Shown here piece by piece: positions 15,309 through 22,531 of a stretch of DNA of 22,744 nucleotides. The stretch comes from Actinomycetota bacterium. Lineage in GTDB: Bacteria; Actinomycetota; Acidimicrobiia; IMCC26256; JACDBD01. The first letter of the stretch is position 1. Each line of letters opens with the position of its first letter. Below the pieces are notes generated by a model that made no database searches, was not told where the DNA came from, and worked only from the letters and a program-made list of their open reading frames with translations. The stretch covers positions 1-22,744 of the forward strand of contig JACDBD010000325.1 in assembly GCA_013695115.1 (NCBI GenBank), in the 5' to 3' direction. Made by a program: the position numbers and the translations under genes.

Positions 15309-16064
15309 TCAGGCGCCGATGGCGTGGAAGCCGCCGTCGACGTGGAGCATCTCCCCGGTGGTGGCGGGAAAGAGATCGGAGAACAGCGCGACGCACGCCT
15401 TTGCTACCGGCTCCGTGTCCTTGACGTCCCAGCCGAGTGGGGCGCGCTGCGCCCAGACCTCCTCGAACTGGTCGAAGCCGGGGATGCTGCGCGCCGCGAT
15501 CGTACGAAGCGGCCCCGCGCACACGAGGTTGACGCGGATGCCCTTCGGCCCGAGTTCGCGCGCGAGGTACCGCGCGGTCGACTCGAACGCCGATTTGGCG
15601 ACGCCCATCCAGTCGTAGACCGGCCAGGCCTGGGTGTTGTCGAAGTCGAGTCCGACGATCGACCCGCCATCGTCCATGAGCGGCAGCGCCGCGACCGCCA
15701 GGCCCTTGAGGGAGTAGGCGGAGATCTGGAGCGCCACCGCGACGTCGTCCCACGGCGCGTCGAGGAACCCCCCGCCCAGACACGACTCGGGTGCGAACGC
15801 GATCGCGTGCAACACCCCGTCGAGCTGGCCGCCCACCGCTCCGGCGAGCGCTTCGAGGTGCGCCGGATCGGTCACGTCGAGCTCGACGATCTCGGGTGGC
15901 GTCGGCAGACGCTTGGCCGCCCGTTGCGTGAGGCTCATCGCCCGCCCGAACGACGTGAGTACGACGTCGGCGCCATCTTCCTGGGCGCGGCGGGCCACGC
16001 CGAATGCGATCGACGAGTCGTTGAGCACGCCGGTCACGAGGATGCGCTTGCCGTCGAGGAGCAT
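15309..16064 (-). CDS. fabI: Enoyl-ACP reductase (NADH), FabI/InhA type
   Basis: 251 residues. It reduces trans-2-enoyl-ACP in the last step of each FAS-II elongation cycle. ILVTGVLNDSSIAFGVAR (residues 8-25) is the FabI/InhA nucleotide loop, with D64 (LDVTD) at the adenine site. HAIAFAPESCLGG follows, and the catalytic Y150-x6-K157 is in VYDWMGVAKSAFES, closer to InhA (YNWM.VAKS) than to enterobacterial FabI. VDGGFHAIGA ends the protein. ATG 16064 gives the correct N-terminus. It lies 10 bp downstream of the accD-like stop, so it is the last gene of the fab operon. Isoniazid/triclosan-type targets belong to this family. Confidence 0.95.
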   Translation of the reverse strand: MLLDGKRILVTGVLNDSSIAFGVARRAQEDGADVVLTSFGRAMSLTQRAAKRLPTPPEIVELDVTDPAHLEALAGAVGGQLDGVLHAIAFAPESCLGGGFLDAPWDDVAVALQISAYSLKGLAVAALPLMDDGGSIVGLDFDNTQAWPVYDWMGVAKSAFESTARYLARELGPKGIRVNLVCAGPLRTIAARSIPGFDQFEEVWAQRAPLGWDVKDTEPVAKACVALFSDLFPATTGEMLHVDGGFHAIGA

Positions 16065-16074
16065 TTCCGGGAGG

Positions 16075-17475
16075 TTAGAGCGGGGTGTTGGAGTGGCGTC
16101 CCGGCCGCAGCAGGACCGCGTCCCGCTTCGTTGCCAGGCGACCGAGGGCGGCTCCGAGCGCCCGCCGGGTGTCGGTGGCGGCGATAACGTCGTCGATGTA
16201 GCCCCGCTCGGCGGCGACGAGCGGGTTGGAGAACTGAGCGTCGTACTCCTCCACCAGCGCGGCATGCTCGGCGGCGCGCTCGTTCTCATCGGCGATAACG
16301 GCGAGGCGCCGGCCGTGCAGGATCTGTACCGCCCCGGTCGCGCCCATGACCGCGATCTCGGCGCCGGGCCAGGCGACGCACCAGTCGTTCCCGAGATCCC
16401 TCGAGTCCATGACGATGTAGGCGCCGCCGTACGCCTTCCGGAGCACGACGCCGAGCCGGGGGACGGTGGCGGTGGCGTAGGCGTGCACGAGCTCGGCTCC
16501 GTGCCGGATCATGCCGCGCCACTCGAGGTCGCGGCCGGGCTCGAACCCGGGGGTGTCAACGAAGGTGACGAGCGGAAGGTTGAACGCGTCGCACCATTGC
16601 ACGAAGCGGGCCGCCTTGCGCGACGCCTCAATGTCGAGGGTGCCGGCGCGGTGCGCCGGTTGGTTGGCGATCACCCCTACCGGCCGTCCGTCGAGCCGGG
16701 CGAGGCCGGTCACCATGTTGGCCGCGTAACGGGGGCGCAACTCGAGGAAGGACTCGTGGTCAAGTACGTCGGTGACGACGTCGCGGACGTCGTAGGCGGC
16801 CGAGGCGCGCGCCGGCACCGCATCGGCCGCGGCCGTGCAGTCGCGGTCGATCGGGTCGATGGCGGCGGCGCGGGGCGGGTCCTCGAGGTTGTTGGCGGGC
16901 AGGTATTCGAGCAGATGGGACAGCGCGAGCCGCGCCTCGTCCTCGTCGTGCACGACGAGCGCAGCTACGCCGCTGCGGGCATCGTGCACCGCAGCACCGC
17001 CCAGCCGGTTCCGGGTCGTGGGCACGCCGGTGAATGCGGCCACCGTGTCGGGGCCGCTCACGTACGCGAACGCGTCGTCCGTCATCACGACGTGGTCGGC
17101 CAGCCCGAGCAGCAGCGCAGGACCGGAGACGCACGGCCCCACAACCGCGAGGAGCGTGGGCACGACGCCCGAGGCGTCGGTGAGGGCACGCGCCACTCGT
17201 CCCCAAGCGTGGAGGGCGGCGACGCCTTCACCGACGTCCGCGCCCGAGGTCGCCACGACGCCGACCACGGGGATGCCGAGCTCGATGCCCATCCGCACCG
17301 TCCGTTCGAGGGTCTCGCCCTCGGGCACGCCGATGGCGCCCCGGTGCTTCCCGCCCTCGAGGCGGAACCAGCTGACCGTGTGCCCCTCGAGCTCGCCCAG
17401 CGCGGCGGTGACCGCGGCGCTGCGCGGCGCGACCAGGGGCGCGCCCGAAGGGGCGGGCACCAGCGGGGTGGTCAC
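16075..17475 (-). CDS. Acyl-CoA carboxylase carboxyltransferase (AccD6-like), divergent N-half
   Basis: 466 residues, near the 473 of mycobacterial AccD6, which also lies in a fab operon. It should move the carboxyl group from biotin-BCCP to acetyl- or propionyl-CoA to make malonyl- or methylmalonyl-CoA. The C-terminal half is canonical: VIANQP, LDIEASRKAARFVQWCDAF, TFVDTPGFEPG, RKAYGGAYIVM, AEIAVMGATGAVQI and a final RPGRHSNTPL. In the N-terminal half, the usual DSGGAR-type loop reads ATSGADVGEG (residues 75-84) and GPCAGG-type reads GPCVSGP (113-119), so oxyanion-hole glycines differ. The GTG at 17475 has GGAGG close upstream; starts further up would run into fabF. No biotin carboxylase is in the window. 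A decarboxylase-like role is possible. Confidence 0.85.
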   Translation of the reverse strand: MTTPLVPAPSGAPLVAPRSAAVTAALGELEGHTVSWFRLEGGKHRGAIGVPEGETLERTVRMGIELGIPVVGVVATSGADVGEGVAALHAWGRVARALTDASGVVPTLLAVVGPCVSGPALLLGLADHVVMTDDAFAYVSGPDTVAAFTGVPTTRNRLGGAAVHDARSGVAALVVHDEDEARLALSHLLEYLPANNLEDPPRAAAIDPIDRDCTAAADAVPARASAAYDVRDVVTDVLDHESFLELRPRYAANMVTGLARLDGRPVGVIANQPAHRAGTLDIEASRKAARFVQWCDAFNLPLVTFVDTPGFEPGRDLEWRGMIRHGAELVHAYATATVPRLGVVLRKAYGGAYIVMDSRDLGNDWCVAWPGAEIAVMGATGAVQILHGRRLAVIADENERAAEHAALVEEYDAQFSNPLVAAERGYIDDVIAATDTRRALGAALGRLATKRDAVLLRPGRHSNTPL

Positions 17476-17513
17476 GCTCCTCCGACTCCCGGTGCCGGGA
17501 GGGGTTACGGCGC

Positions 17514-18764
17514 TCAGGATGGGGCCGGCGCCAGGATCAGCGTGGCGTTGTGCCCACCGAAGCCGAAGGAGTTCGACAGCGCAGGCTTCGAGCCGATCTG
17601 CCGGGCCTCGCCCCCGACCACGTCGACGCCGATGTCGTCGCCGATGCGTTCCAGGTTGGCGGTGGGCGGGACCACGCCCTCGCGGAGCGACAGCAGCGCG
17701 GCCATCGCCTCGACCGCGCCGGCGGCGCCGATGAGATGGCCGGTCACGCCCTTGGTCGAGGTGACCGGGGGTACGTCGTCGCCGAACACCTTCCTGACCG
17801 CCTCGGCCTCGGCGGCGTCGTTGAGATCGGTCGAGGTCCCGTGGGCGTTGACATGTCCGATCGCGCCGGGCTCGAGCCCGGCATCGTCGAGCGCGAGCTG
17901 CATGCAGGCGGCGGCGCCGGCACCACCGGGAGAGGGTGCGGTGATGTGGTACGCGTCGGCATTGCGCCCGTACCCGGTGACCTCGCCGTAGATCTTCGCC
18001 CCGCGCGCCTGGGCGCGCTCCAGCGCTTCGATGACCAGGAACGCGGCCCCTTCGCCGATCACGAAGCCGTCGCGATCGGCGTCGAAGGGACGCGAGGCCC
18101 GCTCGGGCTCGTCGTTGCGCGCGCTCAGTGCGCCCATGCGGGCGAAGGCCGCGACCGTCATCGGCGTCACGCACGCCTCGGTCCCACCCGCCATCACCAC
18201 ATCGGCAGTGCCGTCGCGCACGAGCCGGACGGCCTCGCCGATGGCGTGGGCGCCGGCCGCGCAGGCGGTGGCGATGCACACGTTGGGCCCGGTCCAGCCG
18301 AACTGCATGGCGACCACGCCCGCGGTGGCGTTCGCCATCATCAACGGGACCGTGAAGGGGCTGACGCGCGCCGCACCCTTGTCGAAGAAGATCTGCATCT
18401 GGTTCTCGTGGCTCTCGAGCCCGCCGACGCCGGTCCCGGTGACCACCGCGCACCGGCTGGGGTCGGCGCCGAGCTCGCCGGTGTCGGCGAGCGCGTCGGC
18501 GGCGGCGGCGAACCCGAGTTGGGTGACGCGGTCCTGGCGGCGCGCCTCCTTGGGTCCGAAGTAGGGGACGGGGTCGAAGTCGCGGACCTCACCCGCGAAC
18601 CGAACCGGCAGCTCGGAGGGATCGAAACGCTGGATCGTCGCCGCGGTCGCGCGCCCGGCGCGGATGGTCGACCAGAACGAGTCGACATCGTTGCCGGCGG
18701 GCGCCTTGACGCCCAGGCCGGTGACGGCCACCCGGGGCCTGCCCCGGCCGTCGGTGAGCGTCAT
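17514..18764 (-). CDS. fabF: Beta-ketoacyl-ACP synthase II
   Basis: 416 residues. Claisen condensation of acyl-ACP with malonyl-ACP for chain elongation (KasA/KasB equivalent). The nucleophile is C168 in ATACAAGAHA. The decarboxylation histidines are H308 in NAHGTST and H343 in KGVTGHLIGAAG, with K338. The C-terminal NSFGFGGHNATL is typical. RVAVTGLGVKAPAG near the N-terminus marks the first strand. ATG 18764 overlaps the acpP stop (ATGA), coupling carrier and synthase synthesis. Family length is normal. The accD-like gene follows 38 bp later. Confidence 0.96.
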   Translation of the reverse strand: MTLTDGRGRPRVAVTGLGVKAPAGNDVDSFWSTIRAGRATAATIQRFDPSELPVRFAGEVRDFDPVPYFGPKEARRQDRVTQLGFAAAADALADTGELGADPSRCAVVTGTGVGGLESHENQMQIFFDKGAARVSPFTVPLMMANATAGVVAMQFGWTGPNVCIATACAAGAHAIGEAVRLVRDGTADVVMAGGTEACVTPMTVAAFARMGALSARNDEPERASRPFDADRDGFVIGEGAAFLVIEALERAQARGAKIYGEVTGYGRNADAYHITAPSPGGAGAAACMQLALDDAGLEPGAIGHVNAHGTSTDLNDAAEAEAVRKVFGDDVPPVTSTKGVTGHLIGAAGAVEAMAALLSLREGVVPPTANLERIGDDIGVDVVGGEARQIGSKPALSNSFGFGGHNATLILAPAPS

Positions 18765-19012
18765 GTGCTGGCGCCCACCTTGGAGAGCACCAGGTCGACC
18801 GCTTGGCCGACGGTCAGTACGCCCTCGAGGTCCTCCTCGGGGACGGAGATGTCGAAGTTCTCCTCGAGCGCCATGACCAGCTCCACCAGGTCGAGGCTGT
18901 CGGCCTCGAGGTCCTCCTTGAAGCGGGCCTTCTCGGTCACCTGGGACGGCTCGACGCTGAGCACCTCGACCGCCACCCCCTGGATGACGGACAGCACCTT
19001 CTCTCGGTCCAT
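18761..19012 (-). CDS. acpP: Acyl carrier protein
   Basis: 83 residues, acidic. It carries growing acyl chains on 4'-phosphopantetheine. EADSLDLVELVMALEENF (residues 36-53) contains the modified serine S39 in the DSL motif. The strong ribosome binding site GGAGGAAGG precedes the ATG at 19012, so the frame open upstream is ignored. This is the best Shine-Dalgarno in the operon, fitting the need for abundant carrier. It is in the mid-operon position, 31 bp after fabG, and overlaps fabF. Confidence 0.96.
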   Translation of the reverse strand: MDREKVLSVIQGVAVEVLSVEPSQVTEKARFKEDLEADSLDLVELVMALEENFDISVPEEDLEGVLTVGQAVDLVLSKVGAST

Positions 19013-19043
19013 GGTTCCTTCCTCCTGTGCGTGGGAGCGGGGG

Positions 19044-19787
19044 CTAATGGCCCATGCCGAGGCCACCGTCCACGGGCACCAGCGCGCCCGTGATGTAGCC
19101 GGCAGGGTCGGAGCAGAGGAAGGCGACGACTGCGCCCACCTCCTCCGGGGTCCCGAAGCGACCGAGGGGCACCGCCGCCGATGCCCGTTCGTGCCAGTCC
19201 TCCGGCATGCCCTCCGTCATGGAGGTCACGATAGGCCCTGGTGCGACGACGTTGCAGGTGATGCCGCGAGGCGCGAGCTCCTTGGCGACGGAGCGCGACA
19301 GTCCGAGCAGGCCCGCCTTGGCGGCGGCGTAGTTGGCCTGGCCGGGCCCGCCGATGTGCGCGCCCACCGACGAGACGTTCACGATCCGTCCGAATCGGGC
19401 CCTCATCATGCGGCCGGTGGCGCGCCGGATCGTGGAGAACGCGCCGGTGAGGTTCACGCGGATGACGTCGTCCCAGGCCTCGTCGCTCATGCGGGCGACC
19501 AGGCCGTCGTTGGCGATGCCGGCGTTGTTGACCAGCAGCTCGACCGGTCCCCAGGCCGACTCGATCTCGTCGAAGGCGGCGTCGACCGCGGCCCGGTCGC
19601 CGACGTCGGCTCGGATGGCGAGGGCGTCGGCACCGGCGGCCTCGATTGCCGACTGCGTCTCCTTGGCGCCGTCCTCGTCGCGGGAGTAGCAGAACGCCAC
19701 CCGGTTGCCCGCGTCGGCGAGCGCGACCGCGGCCGCCCGGCCGATGCCGCGAGACGCGCCGGTGACGAAGGCTGTACGGGCGCTCAG
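19044..19787 (-). CDS. fabG: 3-oxoacyl-ACP reductase (NADPH), probable CTG start
   Basis: 247 residues if translation begins at CTG 19787, the same length as mycobacterial MabA. SDR enzyme reducing 3-oxoacyl-ACP. TGASRGIGRA (residues 9-18) binds NADPH, NNAG is at 87-90, and the catalytic set is N112, S140, Y153 and K157, numbers identical to those of MabA. The C-terminus is VPVDGGLGMGH. No ATG is available. A GTG at 19820 would add 11 residues (MGQRPPPLGNA) and overlap fabH by 37 bp, and TTG 19799 has no ribosome binding site. CTG gives MSARTAFVTG, the normal SDR start, overlaps the fabH stop (CTGA) as elsewhere in this operon, and has GGGGA upstream. The enzyme call is firm; the start is likely. 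Confidence 0.93.
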   Translation of the reverse strand: MSARTAFVTGASRGIGRAAAVALADAGNRVAFCYSRDEDGAKETQSAIEAAGADALAIRADVGDRAAVDAAFDEIESAWGPVELLVNNAGIANDGLVARMSDEAWDDVIRVNLTGAFSTIRRATGRMMRARFGRIVNVSSVGAHIGGPGQANYAAAKAGLLGLSRSVAKELAPRGITCNVVAPGPIVTSMTEGMPEDWHERASAAVPLGRFGTPEEVGAVVAFLCSDPAGYITGALVPVDGGLGMGH

Positions 19788-20770
19788 GGCGTTCCCCAAC
19801 GGAGGAGGGCGCTGCCCCACGTCATGCCGGCGCCGAAGCCGGAGAGCAGGACCAAGTCGTCGGCCCGGAGCCGGCCGTCCTCCGCCGCCTCGGCCAGCGC
19901 GAGGGGAATCGACGCCGCCGACGTGTTGCCGTAGCGCTCGAGGTTCACGATGGTGCGCTCCCGGGGGATGCCGAGACGGTTGGCGGCCGAATCGATGATC
20001 CGGACGTTGGCCTGGTGCGGCACGAACCAGGCGACCTCCGAGGATGCCACGCCCGCGCGGTCCAGGGTCGTAACGGCCGAGTCGACGACGGCGCGGACCG
20101 CCCGCCGGAACACCTCTTGCCCCGACATCTTCAGGTACTGCTCGCCGTTCGCGATCGTCTGCGGACTGGCAGGGAGGCGGCTGCCCCCGGCGCGGATCTC
20201 GAGCAGACCGGTGGCGGAGCCGTCGCAGCCGAGGTCCCAGGCGAGGAGGCCGCGACCGTCGTCCCCAGAGGGTGAGAGCACCGCGGCGGCGGCGCCGTCA
20301 CCAAAGAGGATGCAGGTGGCGCGGTCGGCAGGATCGATGATGCGGCTCAGCGTCTCGGAGCCGATGACGAGCACGTTCCGCAGGTCGCCGGTCGCGAGCA
20401 GCGACGAGCCGGTGACGAGCATGTAGACGAAGCCGGCGCACCCCGCGGCGAGATCGAACGAGCCGCAGCGGAGCCCGAGCGCCTCACCGACGAACGCGCC
20501 GGTGTGGGGGATGGGCTGCTCGGGCGTCGCGGTGGCGATGATGAGCAGGTCGATCTCGTCGGGTGTGATGCCGGCGTGCTTGATCGCGGCGGTCGCGGCT
20601 TCCACCGCCAGTGTCGCGGTCGTCTCCGACGGACCGGCGATGCGGCGCTCGCGGATCCCGGTGCGCTCGACGATCCACTCATCGGTGGTGTCGACCCGGG
20701 CCTCGAGCTCGGCGTTGGTGAGGCGCCGCTCGGGGACGGCCGTACCCCAACCGGCGACACAGGCCCGCAC
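19784..20770 (-). CDS. fabH: Beta-ketoacyl-ACP synthase III
   Basis: 328 residues. It starts fatty acid synthesis by condensing an acyl-CoA primer with malonyl-ACP. The catalytic triad is C111 in DLAAGCAGF, H in WFVPHQANVRI and N in ERYGNTSAAS. TTDEWIVERTGIRERR (residues 28-43) is the FabH N-terminal signature. LFGDGAAAAVL lies mid-protein. Start GTG 20770 is 2 bp after the stop of the biotinyl-like gene, with no clear Shine-Dalgarno, so it is probably translated by coupling. Whether the primer is straight or branched cannot be told. Confidence 0.96.
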   Translation of the reverse strand: MRACVAGWGTAVPERRLTNAELEARVDTTDEWIVERTGIRERRIAGPSETTATLAVEAATAAIKHAGITPDEIDLLIIATATPEQPIPHTGAFVGEALGLRCGSFDLAAGCAGFVYMLVTGSSLLATGDLRNVLVIGSETLSRIIDPADRATCILFGDGAAAAVLSPSGDDGRGLLAWDLGCDGSATGLLEIRAGGSRLPASPQTIANGEQYLKMSGQEVFRRAVRAVVDSAVTTLDRAGVASSEVAWFVPHQANVRIIDSAANRLGIPRERTIVNLERYGNTSAASIPLALAEAAEDGRLRADDLVLLSGFGAGMTWGSALLRWGTP

Positions 20771-20772
20771 GA

Positions 20773-21045
20773 CTAGGCGACCCGGAGCCAGGCGACGGGC
20801 TGGCCTTCGCGCAGGCGTTCGCCCGGGTGCGCCAGCATGCCGACCAGCTCGCCTGCGAACGGGCTGCGGACGGGCGTGGCGGTGCCGGGCCCCTCGACCA
20901 CGCCGATGGGCTGGCCCTCGGCCAGTTGGTCGCCGGCGTCGTTGTCGGAGCTCTCGAGGGGCCGGAACACCCCCACGGTCGGCGCCACGATCACCCGTTC
21001 GGGGACGAGCAGCGCCTCGCCGGACGCGTGCATGGGCTCGTTCAT
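20773..21045 (-). CDS. Biotinyl-domain protein without the biotin lysine (BCCP-like)
   Basis: 90 residues. It aligns along its length with the biotinyl domain of AccB: APTVGVFRPLESS (residues 21-33) matches SPMVGTFYRSPSP, AGDQLAEGQPIGVVEG (37-52) matches the strand before the modification site, and GELVGMLAHPGERLREGQPV (65-84) matches the second half. Where AccB has EAMKM, this has EGPGT (51-55), so the lysine is replaced by glycine. The protein cannot be biotinylated at the usual place, and no other lysine exists in it. There is no long N-terminal AccB arm. Its ATG shares one base with the fabD stop (TGATG). Conserved placement between fabD and fabH suggests a FAS-II role, perhaps structural. 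Function unknown. Confidence 0.75.
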   Translation of the reverse strand: MNEPMHASGEALLVPERVIVAPTVGVFRPLESSDNDAGDQLAEGQPIGVVEGPGTATPVRSPFAGELVGMLAHPGERLREGQPVAWLRVA

Positions 21046-21962
21046 CAGCTGACTCCTTCGAGGGCGGGGAGGTCGGACGGGGTGGCGACCCCCTGCACGG
21101 GGATTTTCGGGGGGATGCGTTTTGCGAGAGTCGCGAGCATCGAGCCGTGCCCGATCTCGAGGCAGGTGGTCGCGCCGAGACCGGCGAGCGTCCTCATCGA
21201 CGGCCGCCAACGGACGGGCACGGCGACGTGCTGCGCGAGGCGGTCCCGCCAGCCTTCGGTGTCGTCGTAGGCGTTGCCGTCGTGGTTCGAGACCACCGGG
21301 GCGGAGGGCGCGCCGAACCGGACGTCGGGCAGCACGTCGCGTGCGAGCGCTTCGGCCGCGTCGCGCATGAGTGGGGTGTGGAACGCGCCGCCCACGTTCA
21401 GCGGTGTGGCTCGTTTGACGCCCAGTTCCTTGGCGCGCCCGCCTCCCTGGTCGACGCCGTCGGGGGTGCCGGCGATGACGACCTGGCCGGGCGCGTTGTC
21501 GTTGGCGATCCAGCACGCGTCGGGGGCGGCACCGCACGCCTCGTGGGCCTGGTCGAGGGTGGCGCCGAGCAGCGCCGCCATCTTCCCGGGGTGGGCATCG
21601 GCGGCCTGCTGGGTGAGCTCAGCCCGGCGAGCGGCGAAGCGCACGCCGTCCTCGACGTCGAGCACGCCCGCGGCGATCAGCGCGGTGACCTGGCCGAGCG
21701 AGTGGCCGGCGAACCCGGCGGGGGCGGAGACCTGCTCGCGGACGGCTTCCCAGGCGACGAGCGAGGTGAGGAGGACGGCGAGCTGGGCCTCGCGGGTGCG
21801 GGCGAGCTGCTCCGCCGGCGCGTCGGTGAGGAGCCGGCCCAAGGGTTCACCCAGGCCGGCCTCGGCCCGTTCGATGACGCTCCAGGCGGGGTGGTCGCGC
21901 CAGGGCAGGCCCATCCCGGGCTCCTGGGTCCCCTGACCGGGGAAGATCACCGCCACGCTCAC
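21045..21962 (-). CDS. fabD: Malonyl-CoA:ACP transacylase
   Basis: 305 residues. It loads malonyl groups from CoA to ACP. IFPGQGTQEPGMG (residues 6-18), the serine nucleophile S88 in GHSLGQ, R113 in RFAARRAEL for malonate binding, H195 in GGAFHTPLM and IGHGSML near the C-terminus are all present. First gene of the fab operon. GTG 21962 starts the protein at the family N-terminus; GGAGG lies about 11 bases upstream. A 125-bp region separates it from divergent fabZ. Confidence 0.96.
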   Translation of the reverse strand: MSVAVIFPGQGTQEPGMGLPWRDHPAWSVIERAEAGLGEPLGRLLTDAPAEQLARTREAQLAVLLTSLVAWEAVREQVSAPAGFAGHSLGQVTALIAAGVLDVEDGVRFAARRAELTQQAADAHPGKMAALLGATLDQAHEACGAAPDACWIANDNAPGQVVIAGTPDGVDQGGGRAKELGVKRATPLNVGGAFHTPLMRDAAEALARDVLPDVRFGAPSAPVVSNHDGNAYDDTEGWRDRLAQHVAVPVRWRPSMRTLAGLGATTCLEIGHGSMLATLAKRIPPKIPVQGVATPSDLPALEGVS

Positions 21963-22019
21963 GCGTTCGCGCCTCCGCCCATTGCGAGTGGTTGTCGTCG
22001 TCCGACCGACGCCGACACG

Positions 22020-22033
22020 GCATGGTTACATGC
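22020..22033. promoter_or_regulatory. Inverted repeat between fabD and fabZ, possible operator
   Basis: GCATG-GTTA-CATGC is a perfect 5-bp inverted repeat in the 125-bp divergent interval 21963-22087. TTACAT inside it could be part of a plus-strand -10 (GGTTACAT) for fabZ, with a long leader. A site here could control both arms of the FAS-II genes. No regulator gene is adjacent. Confidence 0.3.
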
Positions 22034-22087
22034 GCAGGTCAGACGGCCGAGAACGGGGCGGGAACGCTCGTCGACAGGGGGTTACTC

Positions 22088-22528
22088 GTGAGTACCGACG
22101 GTTCCGACGAGCTGGTGGCGCTGCTGCCGCACGGCCCCGAGTTCCGCTTCGTCGACGCCGTCGACGCCCACGAGCCCGGCGCGTCGATCGAGGCGCGGTA
22201 CCGCGTCACCGGGGACGAGCCGTTCCTGGCCGGCCACTTCCCGGGCAACCCGGTGTTCCCCGGCGTGATCCAACTCGAAGCGCTGGCCCAGGCCGGGGCG
22301 ATCGCGGTGCTCGCCGACGAACGCTACGCCGAGAAGCTGCCGCTGTTCGGAGGGGTGGAGAAGGTGCGCTTCCGCCGGCTGGTGCAGCCGGGCGACGAGA
22401 TGGTGCTGAGCGTCACGCTCGAACGGTTGAGTGCGCGTGGCGGTTGGGGCCAGGGCAAGGCGACGGTCGACGGGAAGGTGTGCTGCGAGGCCCGGTTGTT
22501 CTTCGCGCTCGGGCCGGCGCCGGGCTGA
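22088..22528 (+). CDS. fabZ: 3-hydroxyacyl-ACP dehydratase
   Basis: 146 residues, single hot-dog domain. It dehydrates 3-hydroxyacyl-ACP to trans-2-enoyl-ACP between the FabG and FabI steps. LLPHGPEFRFVDAV (residues 12-25), GHFPGNPVFPGV with catalytic H50 and QLEALAQAG with E64 are present; the H-to-E spacing of 14 equals that of E. coli FabZ (H54/E68). GVEKVRFRRLVQPGD is the family's conserved strand. GTG 22088 has AGGGGG upstream. It is read away from the fab operon, so this bacterium appears to use bacterial FabZ and not the HadAB system of mycobacteria at this locus. Confidence 0.94.
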   Translation: MSTDGSDELVALLPHGPEFRFVDAVDAHEPGASIEARYRVTGDEPFLAGHFPGNPVFPGVIQLEALAQAGAIAVLADERYAEKLPLFGGVEKVRFRRLVQPGDEMVLSVTLERLSARGGWGQGKATVDGKVCCEARLFFALGPAPG

Positions 22529-22531
22529 CGG

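Noticed and set aside
15913..17991. Plus-strand open frame of 692 codons
   Set aside because: Antisense to fabI, the accD-like gene and fabF; no recognisable motifs.
17476..18453. Continuation of the accD-like frame upstream into fabF, suggesting a fusion
   Set aside because: The upstream part is a basic, low-complexity shadow of fabF. A GTG with a nearby GGAGG explains the start.
17550..19934. Long plus-strand open frame (794 codons) across the fab operon
   Set aside because: It is opposite to fabF, acpP, fabG and fabH, which have complete motif sets. Composition (Gly/Arg/Asp/His-rich) is that of an antisense shadow.
21046..21537. Extension of the biotinyl-domain frame into fabD as a longer AccB
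   Set aside because: The extension is an Arg-rich shadow of fabD; the ATG at 21045 overlapping the fabD stop fits the operon pattern.
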